A DNA stretch of 64,000 bases from a virus. The notes under the pieces were generated by a model. It saw nothing but the letters and a program-made list of their open reading frames with translations. It searched no databases and was not told where the DNA came from. Location of the stretch: the IMG/VR virus record IMGVR_UViG_3300022602_002721, positions 1-64,000 of that record; one strand, 5' to 3'. The stretch's first letter is position 1, and every line of letters begins with the position of its first letter. The position numbers were made by a program, and so were the translations under genes. Shown in pieces: positions 15,200 through 24,522 of the stretch.

Positions 15200-17242
15200 T
15201 TACTTTTCATGAGCTATGAATTCTCCCTGCCAGTTATCTGGTAGGTCTTGTTGTTTCATAAAGTCGCAACGTTCAATCCATATCTTGTAGTACTTGTCCA
15301 TCTGTCCGCCAAAGTTACCAATTAGCTTTTTACACATAGCGGCCGCTTCGTCAAACTTTTTCTGTTTGTACAAGGCATGCATCAATTCGTGTTGTACTTT
15401 ATCTTTGGTATAATCAGCACCTTTAGTACGTAGTGCTGTGTAAATTAAATCTGCTACAGTTTTACCTTTTGGTTGTAAGTTATCTAATAGCAAGTAAAAG
15501 AAGTTATCTTTGGTACGGTTGTAAGTTTCAGCACCAATGATACATAGCACACCATAAGCCTTACAACGAGCTTCTAAACGAGCAGCGGTTGAAACCATAT
15601 CACCTAAGATGTCATAGCTGTGTCGTTCTGTTGAACCCATCTCACCGATAAATCCAATACCTGAATTACAGCCCCAGCCCATAGCGGCAGGAGGTAATCC
15701 TTGTGCTTCCATTATCTTAGTATACTCGTCTACCTTGTCTAGCATCTCTAAACCTACTTTAACGATAGTGTGAGCGTGGTTAGGATCTTCAATAGGAGCA
15801 CCGTGTATGTGCATTGACGCATCGCCTACGTACTTGATAATCATACCCTTGTTATCTAGCATTGGCTGACTGATAGCATCCATATAACCGTTCATGTACT
15901 TGCCTAGGCCAGCGACGTCATCGCCATAGTGTTCGCCAATAGGTGTAAAGCCACGCAGGTCACTGAACATAACTGATACGTCTTTACGTACACCACGCTT
16001 GATTAGGTCTGGATCTTTTTGTAATAGCTCTACAACTTCTTTACTACAGTAACCTGCAAACTGTTTCTTAATTGCTTGTTTCTGTAAGAACTCGCTTATA
16101 AACTTAACACCATAAGCGTGAAGCATGACCAAAACAAGACCGCCGACCGGAAGAGTCGCATCCACGAGTTGGAGGCCACTGCTATATGCGTATCCACATA
16201 AAGGAATAATAGAGCCAATGATAACAACACCCGATACAATACCAACATAAGTCCACCTTGTTAAAAATAATAATACGAGACCTGCTACCAATAGTCCCAA
16301 TATCTCTGCACCATCTGCCCAGTCAGGACGTTGTATAACCACACCGTTCATCATAGTTCCCACAGTTGCGGCAACTACATCCTGTGGCCATACTGCACCC
16401 TTGCTAGTTGGAATAGGATTACCTATACCTGCGGCAGTTGTTCCTAGGATAACAACAGCACCCTCTAGATCTTTAGGCAAATCGATTAGGCTAACTTGTT
16501 TGTTTTGTTGACTCCAGTCAATCCATATCCTACCCAAGCTGTCCGTGCTTATAGCTCCAAACTTGGGGATACGCATTTTCTCAACACCATTTTCGTTGAG
16601 CTTGACTTGAAAAGTTGAATCGCCGGCCGCAACTCTGAGTGTCTCTAGAGCTATGCTCGGATATAATTTTCCATCGATAGTGGCTATTAATGGTAGACGG
16701 CGATTCACCCCGTCAATCTCTGGCAGTGTGTTAGTTGTTCCAATACCCGCAGCTGGATTTTCTAACGCAGGTATGTTAGCGATCAATCCGGGATATTGAA
16801 GTATAGTATCTAAATAGTTTGCCCCTATTACAGCAGATCCTGGCTGTCTAGGTGTATTCTTTGTTTTCTGCGAAGGAGTATTTGCTAGGACTACAGGGTA
16901 CTTACTTAGAGCTTGACCCAGCGTAGTATCTCCACCAGAGCGATCTTGTTCGGGCATGAGTATATCAAATACAACAAGTCCCGCTCCCCTCTTATATAGA
17001 TCTCGTATAATTTTGGCATATTCAGCTCTCGGTAAAGGCCATTGACCGTATTTGTCTAGTGTTGCTTCATCAATATTTACAGTTACGATATTATTGAATG
17101 TAGGTGCCTTGGATGTAATAAGTGTGTCAAAATAACGTAGTCTTACGCTTTCAACAAATGAGGGATCTGCGATTCGTATGCCCACTACCAACGCTAGAGT
17201 TAATAGAGCAGTCCATGGGCTCAAAAGGATTTTTTTCAGCAT
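15200..17242 (-). CDS. CHASE2 sensor-adenylate/guanylate cyclase, membrane-bound
   Basis: 680 residues. N-terminal helix, periplasmic CHASE2 sensor (VTVNIDEATLDKYGQWPLPR ... GLVVFDILMPEQDR), three transmembrane helices near residues 310-390, then a class III cyclase domain (DVSVMFSDLRGFTPIGE; GMIIKYVGDASMHIHGAP with a metal aspartate; YDILGDMVSTAARLE). It should make cAMP or cGMP in the cytosol in response to a periplasmic signal. TATAAATA lies 4 nt before the ATG. It follows a FecR protein and a curlin gene, so the signal may concern the envelope or amyloid. Confidence 0.85.
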   Translation of the reverse strand: MLKKILLSPWTALLTLALVVGIRIADPSFVESVRLRYFDTLITSKAPTFNNIVTVNIDEATLDKYGQWPLPRAEYAKIIRDLYKRGAGLVVFDILMPEQDRSGGDTTLGQALSKYPVVLANTPSQKTKNTPRQPGSAVIGANYLDTILQYPGLIANIPALENPAAGIGTTNTLPEIDGVNRRLPLIATIDGKLYPSIALETLRVAAGDSTFQVKLNENGVEKMRIPKFGAISTDSLGRIWIDWSQQNKQVSLIDLPKDLEGAVVILGTTAAGIGNPIPTSKGAVWPQDVVAATVGTMMNGVVIQRPDWADGAEILGLLVAGLVLLFLTRWTYVGIVSGVVIIGSIIPLCGYAYSSGLQLVDATLPVGGLVLVMLHAYGVKFISEFLQKQAIKKQFAGYCSKEVVELLQKDPDLIKRGVRKDVSVMFSDLRGFTPIGEHYGDDVAGLGKYMNGYMDAISQPMLDNKGMIIKYVGDASMHIHGAPIEDPNHAHTIVKVGLEMLDKVDEYTKIMEAQGLPPAAMGWGCNSGIGFIGEMGSTERHSYDILGDMVSTAARLEARCKAYGVLCIIGAETYNRTKDNFFYLLLDNLQPKGKTVADLIYTALRTKGADYTKDKVQHELMHALYKQKKFDEAAAMCKKLIGNFGGQMDKYYKIWIERCDFMKQQDLPDNWQGEFIAHEK

Positions 17243-17246
17243 GAAA

Positions 17247-17254
17247 TATTTATA
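17247..17254 (-). promoter_or_regulatory. T4-type late promoter motif before cyclase gene
   Basis: TATAAATA, 4 nt before the ATG at 17242 with no SD between; suggests a leaderless or near-leaderless late transcript. Confidence 0.5.
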
Positions 17255-17257
17255 CTG

Positions 17258-17899
17258 TTAATTACGTATGTAACTGTAGTTACCGCAGGCACCGCTTACA
17301 CAGCTAATACTCATGCTTCCGCTGTTTGGTTGTGTGGGATTAGTCTGTTGTACGGTTACATTAGCACCTGTAGTTCCATTCATATTGAGTACAAAGGATT
17401 TATCCGCACCAACACCGCCATTTTGTGTAGCGTTTATAACATTAGCATTATTACCTGTACCAGCACCGCCGATAACACTGAAAGAATTATTTGAGGCGCC
17501 AGTTTGAGAAATAGATATTGAATTGGCCGACCCTGTGTAATTTTGTACAGTCGCACTATGCTGACCGTTACCATCTTGATTAATAGTTACAGAGTTGCTG
17601 TAGCCATTGGTAAGTTCTACGTTTGCTGTTTTAGAACCTATTCCTTGCTGTGTGATACTGATACTGCTATTATCAACACTTCCATTCGCTCCAGTTTTAA
17701 TTGTAGCAGATTGGCCATTTCCGTCCTGGTTAACTTTAAAATTATTATTGGTTCCTATTTGTTCAATGTATATTGAATTAGACATAGGCGCTAATACAAC
17801 TGTACCAGGGATAACATAATTTGGATTGAGGGCCTGTGCATGTAGTTTACCACAGTTGGCCAATCCGGCGACAAGAAATAAAGCAACGATTAATTTCAT
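17258..17899 (-). CDS. curlin-repeat protein (CsgA/CsgB-like)
   Basis: 213 residues with signal peptide (MKLIVALFLVAGLANCGKLHAQA). It contains Asn/Gln/Gly/Ser-rich repeats such as SIYIEQIGTNNNFKVNQDGNG, SISITQQGIGS and SVTINQDGNGQHSATV, the SxxxxxQxGxxNxxxxxQ pattern of amyloid curli subunits. Presumably secreted through the CsgG pore encoded upstream. Its start overlaps the FecR stop (ATGA). Confidence 0.75.
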   Translation of the reverse strand: MKLIVALFLVAGLANCGKLHAQALNPNYVIPGTVVLAPMSNSIYIEQIGTNNNFKVNQDGNGQSATIKTGANGSVDNSSISITQQGIGSKTANVELTNGYSNSVTINQDGNGQHSATVQNYTGSANSISISQTGASNNSFSVIGGAGTGNNANVINATQNGGVGADKSFVLNMNGTTGANVTVQQTNPTQPNSGSMSISCVSGACGNYSYIRN

Positions 17900-19023
17900 T
17901 TTTGTGTCACAGTGATGTAGGTATTGCCGCCTGCATTAACACGATTCTTAGTTATTGATGAACCTTGTGTTTCAATGATTAAAGAGTTTTGATGTTTAGG
18001 AACCATAACACTTTCTACATCACTGCCGTTGTCTTTAGTTAGCGTTACAGTATCTACAGTTTTTACAACAGTGATACGCATGGCCTTATTGTAATCTGGT
18101 AATATTGGATCAGCTTGTAGTACGTTTCCTAATAAGGCCTGTGTCTCTGCTTGTAACTGTTCACTTAAAATATTAAAAATGTTTTCAAGGAAATATTGTT
18201 GTAACAAGGGTCTGGTTAAGGGATCATCACCCCAAGGATTATCACTGGCTAATTCGCTCTTTAAAAAATCTTGTTTAAGAAAGTCCTGCTGTAACATATT
18301 ACCTGCTTGTATAACGATGGTACTTTTGCTGACTTCTTTTTCTTTAGATAATTCTTTAGGAGGACTTAGTATTAACAAGTTGTTAATTGTATCTGAGTTA
18401 AGACTTAATATTGCCGGTTTCATTGGCATACTTCCGCGAGTGGCAACCTTAGTACCTTCAAACGGCCTAGTAAGACTAACCATCCCTGCATCATTTATAA
18501 CATCAATAGCACCAGTCTTACAATCTCGATCTATGTCAACCCAACCTTTAGGGCAACTGGGCAACAAGATAATAGTTGATTCGCCTAGTTCATCCACAGT
18601 AGCAGTAAAATCAGTACCGCGAACAGCAATGGTAGCACTAGGAGTGTTAAGAGCCACCTTGCTAGGATTGTTATGAGCAATCGCACCTGAGGCATAGCGA
18701 ACAGTTCCACCAGCCATGTTAAGAGCCAGCTTGCCAGCTGACGGTTTTTTAGGGTCGTATACGAAATCATCGATGACCAGTTTGGAGTTTTCATTGACTT
18801 CTACCTTAGTGTCGTCTTGGAATGTGATTCCAACTTTACCTTTGGTCGTGTTGACTAGGTCGTTCATCTCGACCCCCGTCCCCTTCGCTACTGTCAGTGC
18901 TTTGCCCGATCGTTGTATCGAACCCGGAGTATTGATCTGTTCTGTTACAGTCCCCACCGCGGCGCTTGCATTCAACGATGTATTCAGCAAGAGTACGGAT
19001 AATATGACCTTCCATGATTTCAT
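17896..19023 (-). CDS. FecR-domain periplasmic protein
   Basis: About 375 residues from ATG 19023 (GGGGGG upstream), with signal peptide ending near ASAAVG. The FecR fold is seen in GVEMNDLVNTTKGKVGITFQ, KVEVNENSKLVIDDFVYDP and TPSATIAVRGTDFTATVDE. FecR-domain proteins act in periplasmic signalling. The position between curlin genes and a CHASE2 cyclase suggests a shared sensory role. A cysteine pair (SCPKGWVDIDRDC) may form a disulfide. Confidence 0.75.
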   Translation of the reverse strand: MKSWKVILSVLLLNTSLNASAAVGTVTEQINTPGSIQRSGKALTVAKGTGVEMNDLVNTTKGKVGITFQDDTKVEVNENSKLVIDDFVYDPKKPSAGKLALNMAGGTVRYASGAIAHNNPSKVALNTPSATIAVRGTDFTATVDELGESTIILLPSCPKGWVDIDRDCKTGAIDVINDAGMVSLTRPFEGTKVATRGSMPMKPAILSLNSDTINNLLILSPPKELSKEKEVSKSTIVIQAGNMLQQDFLKQDFLKSELASDNPWGDDPLTRPLLQQYFLENIFNILSEQLQAETQALLGNVLQADPILPDYNKAMRITVVKTVDTVTLTKDNGSDVESVMVPKHQNSLIIETQGSSITKNRVNAGGNTYITVTQK

Positions 19024-19196
19024 TTGTCCCCCCACTCGAACCAATAGTGTTTTTGCAGTTCACGCATCATAGCATCTGCGTCTACGCCATTTGTTTTGGC
19101 AGCAAGTTCTACAAAATCTGCCCAACGGTAACGGGCAGCATCGGCTTGCCCATTACACCATTGTTGGTACATACTTTGAAGAAATCTACTGTCCAT
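19020..19196 (-). CDS. small protein, 58 aa, unknown
   Basis: ATG 19196 to TGA 19020, coupled to the upstream curlin stop and overlapping the FecR start. Sequence is amphipathic with aromatic residues (FLQSMYQQWCNGQADAARYR, LQKHYWFEWGDK) and no signal peptide. Its conserved-looking frame in an otherwise tightly packed operon supports a real gene; function unknown. Confidence 0.6.
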   Translation of the reverse strand: MDSRFLQSMYQQWCNGQADAARYRWADFVELAAKTNGVDADAMMRELQKHYWFEWGDK

Positions 19197-19197
19197 A

Positions 19198-20232
19198 TTA
19201 GCGTGATTTTTGGACTATACTAAACGTGTTTCCACTACCACTACCGCCTGCATTACTCTTGATATCGATCATGCCTGCAACACCGCCTGTACTTGATTGG
19301 GTAATATTCAATAAGTTACCACTGCCATTCATGGCTACTGTAGTAGTATCATTAGCACCAGACTGAGTGATACTTAAACCGTTATTAGTACCTGTTAAAT
19401 TGATGCTTGCTGTTTCACTTGTACCAACTTGTCCGACATTAACTATGTTATTGCCTCCAGTAATAGTGATACCAACTTTACCGTTATCACTTGTTGTTCC
19501 ACCTGTGACAATGCTATCTAAACCAAGTAAATTGGCATAGGTGGAATCAGTAGGAGCAGCAGGAGTGTTGGTATTAAGACCTGTACCCATGCCCTGATAC
19601 GCATTAAGAGTATTGCCGCCACCGCCAGTGATATTAACTGTCTGTTGGTTGTTTGAACCATTAGTTACGCTGTTAAATGTATTGCTGTTAGAATTGGCAT
19701 TACTTTGACCAATATTAGCAACTGTGGTATTAGATACGCCTAGTACATTAACAGCCGCTCTATTGCTGCTACCTACGATATCAAGACCAATATTGTTGCT
19801 ATCGCTTCCGCCGCTTGTACCGGCGCTATTGCTGTCAATGTTAGCAAAGTTATTACTACCAACAGCACTATAGACAAAGTTGTTGCCGTTAGTATTGGTA
19901 AATCTCGCATCATTGTTAGCATTTGTATTACCGGAACTGGAAATAGTTCTAACATCTAATTGTAACGCATTATTAGCACCAACCTGATTGATGTTAATAG
20001 TCTGACCATCACCGTACATAGTTGCACGATTCTGGTCTCCGGGGGCACCAGTCAATCCACCGATCTTGTTACCTGCACCATCTTGGTTAATTGTGATTGA
20101 GCTGTTACTACCTGTCTGATCAATATAGATACTATTGTCAGCTGCCATACCCGATGTTGCCATCGCAGACAACATTAGAATTGTAAGTAATTTTCTCGAC
20201 AACTTACCAACGCCTTTTATACTTTCATTCAT
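19198..20232 (-). CDS. curlin-repeat protein, long
   Basis: 344 residues with signal peptide (LSRKLLTILMLSAMATSGMA). Many degenerate curlin repeats: SIYIDQTGSNSSITINQDG, TININQVGANNALQ,  ITITGGNNIVNVGQVG, GLSITQSGANDTTTV. It shares the opening NSIYI(D/E)Q with the second curlin gene. Likely the amyloid subunit or nucleator secreted by CsgG/CsgF; alternatively an extracellular adhesive virion-related fibre. Confidence 0.75.
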   Translation of the reverse strand: MNESIKGVGKLSRKLLTILMLSAMATSGMAADNSIYIDQTGSNSSITINQDGAGNKIGGLTGAPGDQNRATMYGDGQTININQVGANNALQLDVRTISSSGNTNANNDARFTNTNGNNFVYSAVGSNNFANIDSNSAGTSGGSDSNNIGLDIVGSSNRAAVNVLGVSNTTVANIGQSNANSNSNTFNSVTNGSNNQQTVNITGGGGNTLNAYQGMGTGLNTNTPAAPTDSTYANLLGLDSIVTGGTTSDNGKVGITITGGNNIVNVGQVGTSETASINLTGTNNGLSITQSGANDTTTVAMNGSGNLLNITQSSTGGVAGMIDIKSNAGGSGSGNTFSIVQKSR

Positions 20233-20300
20233 ACATCTCAGAATTGAGTTTCAACGTAGTGTTCTACCCCAATTCATCTCCTTGGCCGTAGCCGTTAGTG

Positions 20301-21464
20301 TTATTTTTTATTATTTCCTTGTGATACTTCCGTTAAATCGCTCTCTCGGACATACCCTCCATGCCCGTACTCATCTTTCGCAAACCACCATCCATTTTCT
20401 TTTTTCTTAACTGCTAGTTTAGTACCTTGTGTTAGTTGCCAACGTTTTGTTGAACCCTCGTCAGCGTGTGCATATAAAAATGCTAAATTTTTAAGATACT
20501 TGACTTCTTCTTGAGGTAGTGGATCATTCTTAGCTTCTGTCTTAATTTCTTCTTTTTTAACTTCTGCTGTAATTTCTTCTTTTTTAACTTCTACTTCTTT
20601 TATTTCAGCCTTCGGTGTTACTGTGACTGGTTGAGGTAGAGTCGGAGTCATTACCACAGGTGGAGCTTTTCTAAATTCCCATACTCCTTTACTTTCACCT
20701 TCCTTAATTAATTCAACTACCGCTGCTTCAATAGTTGTTTTAACCGCCAGTGTCCCTGGCTCATTTATAGTCAATCCAGTTTCAGCTTCAAACGCCTGTG
20801 TACCATCACTAAAGAATTTCAACATGGCAAAACTATCTGCTGTTGAGTAAACCGTTTTAGTAACATGAACTGCCGCCACCACCTTGCCTGTGTTAACACT
20901 AATCGCTCTCAAGCTAACTGTTACGATATCTTTAGAGTATTGTGTTTGTGGACCGATACCTAACCAACGGTATGCTGCGCCTCCGCTTTCACTTGAACTG
21001 TCATAACCAATAATACCCCCTTCCATAATGATCCCTGCAAATTGCAAAGGCATTAACGGAGTTGAGTCCTTTCCTTCATAGGCGTCACGCATCTGTTTAA
21101 TGATGGTGCGCTCTTTAACCAAATTATCAATACCCACACGTTCAACAACGTCAAACCATTGCCCGTGTCCTACATCCTGAAGTGCCTTGATAAGAAACAC
21201 TTCTGCACCCTGTGTAACAGCCATACTAAAACTTGCTACACCTGTTTGAGTTTTACGCTGTCCAGTTTTATCAGCGAACCCGTATACCGCAACAGATACT
21301 CGTCTTGCATTAGCAGGAGCGGGAATAGTATCAAATTCTTTCTGCATTTTGTTTATAGCTAGTTCTGGAGTATGCTCAATGCCAGCAAGCTGTCCACCTT
21401 TCTGCATTATGGCGCAGCCAGGCAACAATAGAGTCAGCAATAATAAACATATTATTCTTTTCAT
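20301..21464 (-). CDS. csgG: CsgG-like curli secretion lipoprotein with SH3-like tail
   Basis: 387 residues. Lipobox LLLPGC directs lipidation. The core (VSVAVYGFADKTGQRK, SMAVTQGAEVFLIKAL, FDVVERVGIDNLVKER, RAISVNTGKVV) matches CsgG, which forms a nonameric outer-membrane pore exporting curlin. A Lys/Glu-rich linker and an extra C-terminal SH3-like domain (FLYAHADEGSTKRWQLTQGT) go beyond the usual length of about 280 residues. Follows csgF by 1 nt. Confidence 0.85.
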   Translation of the reverse strand: MKRIICLLLLTLLLPGCAIMQKGGQLAGIEHTPELAINKMQKEFDTIPAPANARRVSVAVYGFADKTGQRKTQTGVASFSMAVTQGAEVFLIKALQDVGHGQWFDVVERVGIDNLVKERTIIKQMRDAYEGKDSTPLMPLQFAGIIMEGGIIGYDSSSESGGAAYRWLGIGPQTQYSKDIVTVSLRAISVNTGKVVAAVHVTKTVYSTADSFAMLKFFSDGTQAFEAETGLTINEPGTLAVKTTIEAAVVELIKEGESKGVWEFRKAPPVVMTPTLPQPVTVTPKAEIKEVEVKKEEITAEVKKEEIKTEAKNDPLPQEEVKYLKNLAFLYAHADEGSTKRWQLTQGTKLAVKKKENGWWFAKDEYGHGGYVRESDLTEVSQGNNKK

Positions 21465-21465
21465 A

Positions 21466-21915
21466 TTAATGGGTAAACGTAAAAGTTCCTAATGGCACAG
21501 AAACATTGGTTATATTGCCTAGGTTATCTGTAATTTGTAAATTAATAGCGCCGCCGCTATTTTGCCAAAATATTGTATTACCTTGGAAGTTCATACTTCC
21601 GCTGGTAGCTGCACCTGGTGCAAACATTGCCGTAGCCAAGTTTTGACTTATCTGTGCATAGATTCTTGATTCTAAGTTGGTCAAGAATTGATTAATTGGT
21701 TGGTTAGCTTGATCAGCTTTGGCCTGTTGCTGTGCCTGCAATAGGGCCTGTTCTATAGCCTGTTTACGTGTGTATTCTTCGTTCTGTATGGTCAACACAT
21801 AAGTGCCATACCCATTGCCGTTGAAAGCTGGACTTTTAAAAGTAAAGTCGTTTAGAGGTGCGGCTGTCGCGATAAGTGGCAATAGTAGTGTTATTGCCAG
21901 TAGTTTGTATTTCAT
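21466..21915 (-). CDS. csgF: CsgF-like curli assembly factor
   Basis: 149 residues with signal peptide (MKYKLLAITLLLPLIATAAP). The mature start DFTFKSPAFNGNGYGTYVL resembles the N-terminal region of CsgF that plugs the CsgG pore and couples secretion to nucleation. First gene of the curli run; its SD lies in a strong hairpin. Confidence 0.75.
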   Translation of the reverse strand: MKYKLLAITLLLPLIATAAPLNDFTFKSPAFNGNGYGTYVLTIQNEEYTRKQAIEQALLQAQQQAKADQANQPINQFLTNLESRIYAQISQNLATAMFAPGAATSGSMNFQGNTIFWQNSGGAINLQITDNLGNITNVSVPLGTFTFTH

Positions 21916-21919
21916 TACT

Positions 21920-21961
21920 GAGCTCCCAAGTTCCTGTGTTATTATTTACAGGTGGGAGCTC
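21920..21961 (-). promoter_or_regulatory. SD-sequestering hairpin upstream of csgF
   Basis: On the minus strand GAGCTCCC...GGGAGCTC pairs perfectly, with an inner CCTGT/ACAGG stem. The GGGAG that serves as SD (7 nt before the csgF ATG) is inside the 3' arm, so folding would hide it. This may be an RNA thermometer or a translational operator. Confidence 0.6.
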
Positions 21962-21994
21962 GAGAATTTTGTATGTAGTTAAGTTTGCTCTAGA

Positions 21995-23335
21995 TTAAGA
22001 AAACTTGGGAGGATTTGTAGGAGGAACTTTAGGTTCTGCAGCTGGTTTTGCAGTCTTAATTATCAGTTCAGGGAACTTTTGTCTTACTAACGCTGGAATC
22101 TTTTTATGATTAGTTTTTTGGTTAGCTAACTGTTCAATATACTGAGATACTTGTTGTTGTAATGCAGGATCTCTTAAATCTAAATTTCGTGGCCAACGTT
22201 GTTGTGCTTGACGAATCATCATTTCTGCGGTTTGACCGTAGAATGCTTTTAACGATGCTGGAGTTATCTTTTTAGGAGGTTCAACTCCTGCGATAGGTTC
22301 TCTACGCAAATTAACGCTAGGTGCAATTAATTTTCCACCCCATCCTGCATTTGGGTGAGATATTGAAAATGTTACAGTATCTACGTCATTGTATAATTCT
22401 TCAGGATCATCAAAATATCTTAATTCTTGATTTTCAAAATTAATAAGCATCATAGCATCAAACTTCTTTGATTGATCTTTCTTTTGTTTGTATGCACTAT
22501 AAGATGCTGTTAGATAACCTTTTCTAATTGGAGTAATTGAATCGTGATCTACGCTAATTGTTTTGATAGCTTGTTTTAAAGGAGTTGTATTAGCCCAAGG
22601 CTGGCCTTTAAAAATATAATCTGCTAATTCATCTGCTAGGCCAGATAAAGATTGAGCATTTAAAGTACCCTGTTGCTGTGCAGCGACTACACCCTTAACC
22701 AATTTAGTAGCATCAACAGCTCTTGTTACATCCATGTTTGGCAAATACTTTTGTAGGATTACGCCTACTTTTTGATGCTGGAACATACTAGTATCACCTA
22801 CAGTTCCAGACCCTGCTTTTACTTCAATGATTTGATCATCAATCTTTAGATCCCCAGGACCAAAAACAGAGATTTTTGGGCTCATAATAGCCAACGCAAA
22901 TTCACCTGGACCCTTTTTGGCTTTGCCGCCCAAGTCCTTCATTTCGTTAAACATTTCAAATAAAAACTTTAACGGAACTTTATCAGTAGGAACTAGTAAG
23001 TCTGAGAAGTGGTGGCGAGCGCCGTCTAGCATTTTATCAACATCTATATACCCAGCATGTAGCCCGGATACAAAGTTCATTTTTTCATCAAATGTTCCAG
23101 GAGCATTGATAATAGCGTTAGCAATATCAGTATGAAATCTTCTAATATCTACGTCTGGTAACTGTTCTAATTCACCAGTTAGGCGTTTAGTAATACTACC
23201 GCTGTTTAAGGTAGTATAAATCTTATTCAAAAGGTTTTCGTCGTTAGACTGATCAATACCTTTTTTTACTTTATTTTTTAGTAAAGTTAACGAATGGTTA
23301 CCAATTTTTTCAGAAATGAAGTCAAATGCTCGCAT
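21995..23335 (-). CDS. phage protein, possible PD-(D/E)XK nuclease fold
   Basis: 446 residues, no signal peptide. GPGEFALAIMSPK followed by DLKIDDQIIEVKAGSG resembles a restriction-like nuclease core (D...ExK). The rest is helical, with a C-terminal Pro/Lys-rich tail (PAAEPKVPPTNPPKF). Similar long proteins occur in large T4-like phages without known function. The nuclease assignment rests on one motif only. Confidence 0.45.
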   Translation of the reverse strand: MRAFDFISEKIGNHSLTLLKNKVKKGIDQSNDENLLNKIYTTLNSGSITKRLTGELEQLPDVDIRRFHTDIANAIINAPGTFDEKMNFVSGLHAGYIDVDKMLDGARHHFSDLLVPTDKVPLKFLFEMFNEMKDLGGKAKKGPGEFALAIMSPKISVFGPGDLKIDDQIIEVKAGSGTVGDTSMFQHQKVGVILQKYLPNMDVTRAVDATKLVKGVVAAQQQGTLNAQSLSGLADELADYIFKGQPWANTTPLKQAIKTISVDHDSITPIRKGYLTASYSAYKQKKDQSKKFDAMMLINFENQELRYFDDPEELYNDVDTVTFSISHPNAGWGGKLIAPSVNLRREPIAGVEPPKKITPASLKAFYGQTAEMMIRQAQQRWPRNLDLRDPALQQQVSQYIEQLANQKTNHKKIPALVRQKFPELIIKTAKPAAEPKVPPTNPPKFS

Positions 23336-23345
23336 AATAAACTAT

Positions 23346-24011
23346 TTAGTGAATTTCCGGAAATAGGTTATTTGCTACGAAATCAAATGCTTCTTGCTCT
23401 GTAAAGCCTAAATGCTGTAGGCTAGCGGGTGTACGTGGATTTTGCTTTTGATAGTGACAATAGCGATTCTGTGCCATTTCGTAGGTAGCAACATCCTGCT
23501 GATCTTTGCCTACATTAGCTAGATAAAAATCCAAGTTTTCTAGTCCTAATTTAATAAAAGCATCTAGTTCTTCTTCTCCTACAGCGCCAATAGCAACCAT
23601 AGCAGGGCTGAATATTGCTTTGCCCCAATCGGGTAGTTCTCTAGGTTTATTCCACTCTAGTCCAGCAACTTTGGCTTTGTACCAAAGATACATGAAACTT
23701 GTGGGATCTCCACTGATACTAAAATCATGGAACGCACCACTTACTTTTGTAGGTCCACAAACAATATCAAAGCCAAAAATAGGGCTAGGATCATTAGTGT
23801 GGGGGAATACAGTAACATGAAGTAGATAAAGTTTTTTAGTTTCTCTCGCATCTACAATACTAATATGAGCTCTGCGATAACGCATAGAGCTATATTCCTT
23901 ATCAGCTAGTATATCTGTCCTTTGGACTTTTCCTAATGCGCCTGTAGTAACAAACCGTTTGTTTATTTCTTCAGCACAGGCTTGTACACGTTCAAATAAG
24001 TTCTGCGTCAT
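23346..24011 (-). CDS. pcyX: ferredoxin-dependent bilin reductase (PcyX/PcyA family)
   Basis: About 221 residues from ATG 24011; a GTG at 24062 would add 17. Family segments: YSSMRYRRAHISIVDARE, LYLLHVTVFPHTNDPSPIFGFDIVCGPTKVSGAFHDFS, MAQNRYCHYQKQN. These enzymes reduce biliverdin with ferredoxin electrons to phycobilins. Phage PcyX makes phycoerythrobilin and has been reported next to heme oxygenase in aquatic phage sequences. Here it directly follows heme oxygenase, overlapping its end by 20 nt. Confidence 0.85.
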   Translation of the reverse strand: MTQNLFERVQACAEEINKRFVTTGALGKVQRTDILADKEYSSMRYRRAHISIVDARETKKLYLLHVTVFPHTNDPSPIFGFDIVCGPTKVSGAFHDFSISGDPTSFMYLWYKAKVAGLEWNKPRELPDWGKAIFSPAMVAIGAVGEEELDAFIKLGLENLDFYLANVGKDQQDVATYEMAQNRYCHYQKQNPRTPASLQHLGFTEQEAFDFVANNLFPEIH

Positions 24012-24522
24012 AGGTGTGCATAATTTTAATGGCCCAGTCAAAGGCTTTATTTGCTTCGTCACCTAAGTCATCACTTAGTTTACTACGAATTGCTACTTTT
24101 AATCCATCCACATCTTTAAACTCTAGATTGCGGTGTGGAACATAATCTAGGATCTTTTTAATCATCTGCCCGCCAAACAGGTCACCCATGTGCCATACGT
24201 ACAAGTGAGCGGCAACTAGCCCTTCTGGCAAGTCTAGGATATAGCGATGATAGTCAATCGTTTCTTGACGGAACTTTGGAAAGTTTCCATCCAACATTTC
24301 TTTAGCATCTAGATATAGAGCATGAGCACGGTCAATGCCTGGAAGATCATCTAGTAAGCCTTCTGCACGAGCTTTAGTTTCAATAGCACCATACCATAGC
24401 ATTTTGTTGTATGAGTAGTCTGCCCAAATTTCTTTAGGAATCTTGCCGCGGATAGTTGCGGCCATAAACGGTGTATGTTCCGCTTCTGTGTGTTTGTCTT
24501 TGGTAATTTCTTTTAGGCTCAT
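23992..24522 (-). CDS. hemO: heme oxygenase
   Basis: 176 residues, smaller than cyanobacterial HO1. The proximal-histidine region is DKHTEAEHTPFM and the distal helix GDLFGGQMIKKIL carries the glycine-rich heme-contact motif. It opens heme to biliverdin, iron and CO in the cytosol; the next gene encodes the bilin reductase that would use the biliverdin. ATGA overlap with clpS. Confidence 0.87.
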   Translation of the reverse strand: MSLKEITKDKHTEAEHTPFMAATIRGKIPKEIWADYSYNKMLWYGAIETKARAEGLLDDLPGIDRAHALYLDAKEMLDGNFPKFRQETIDYHRYILDLPEGLVAAHLYVWHMGDLFGGQMIKKILDYVPHRNLEFKDVDGLKVAIRSKLSDDLGDEANKAFDWAIKIMHTYDAELI

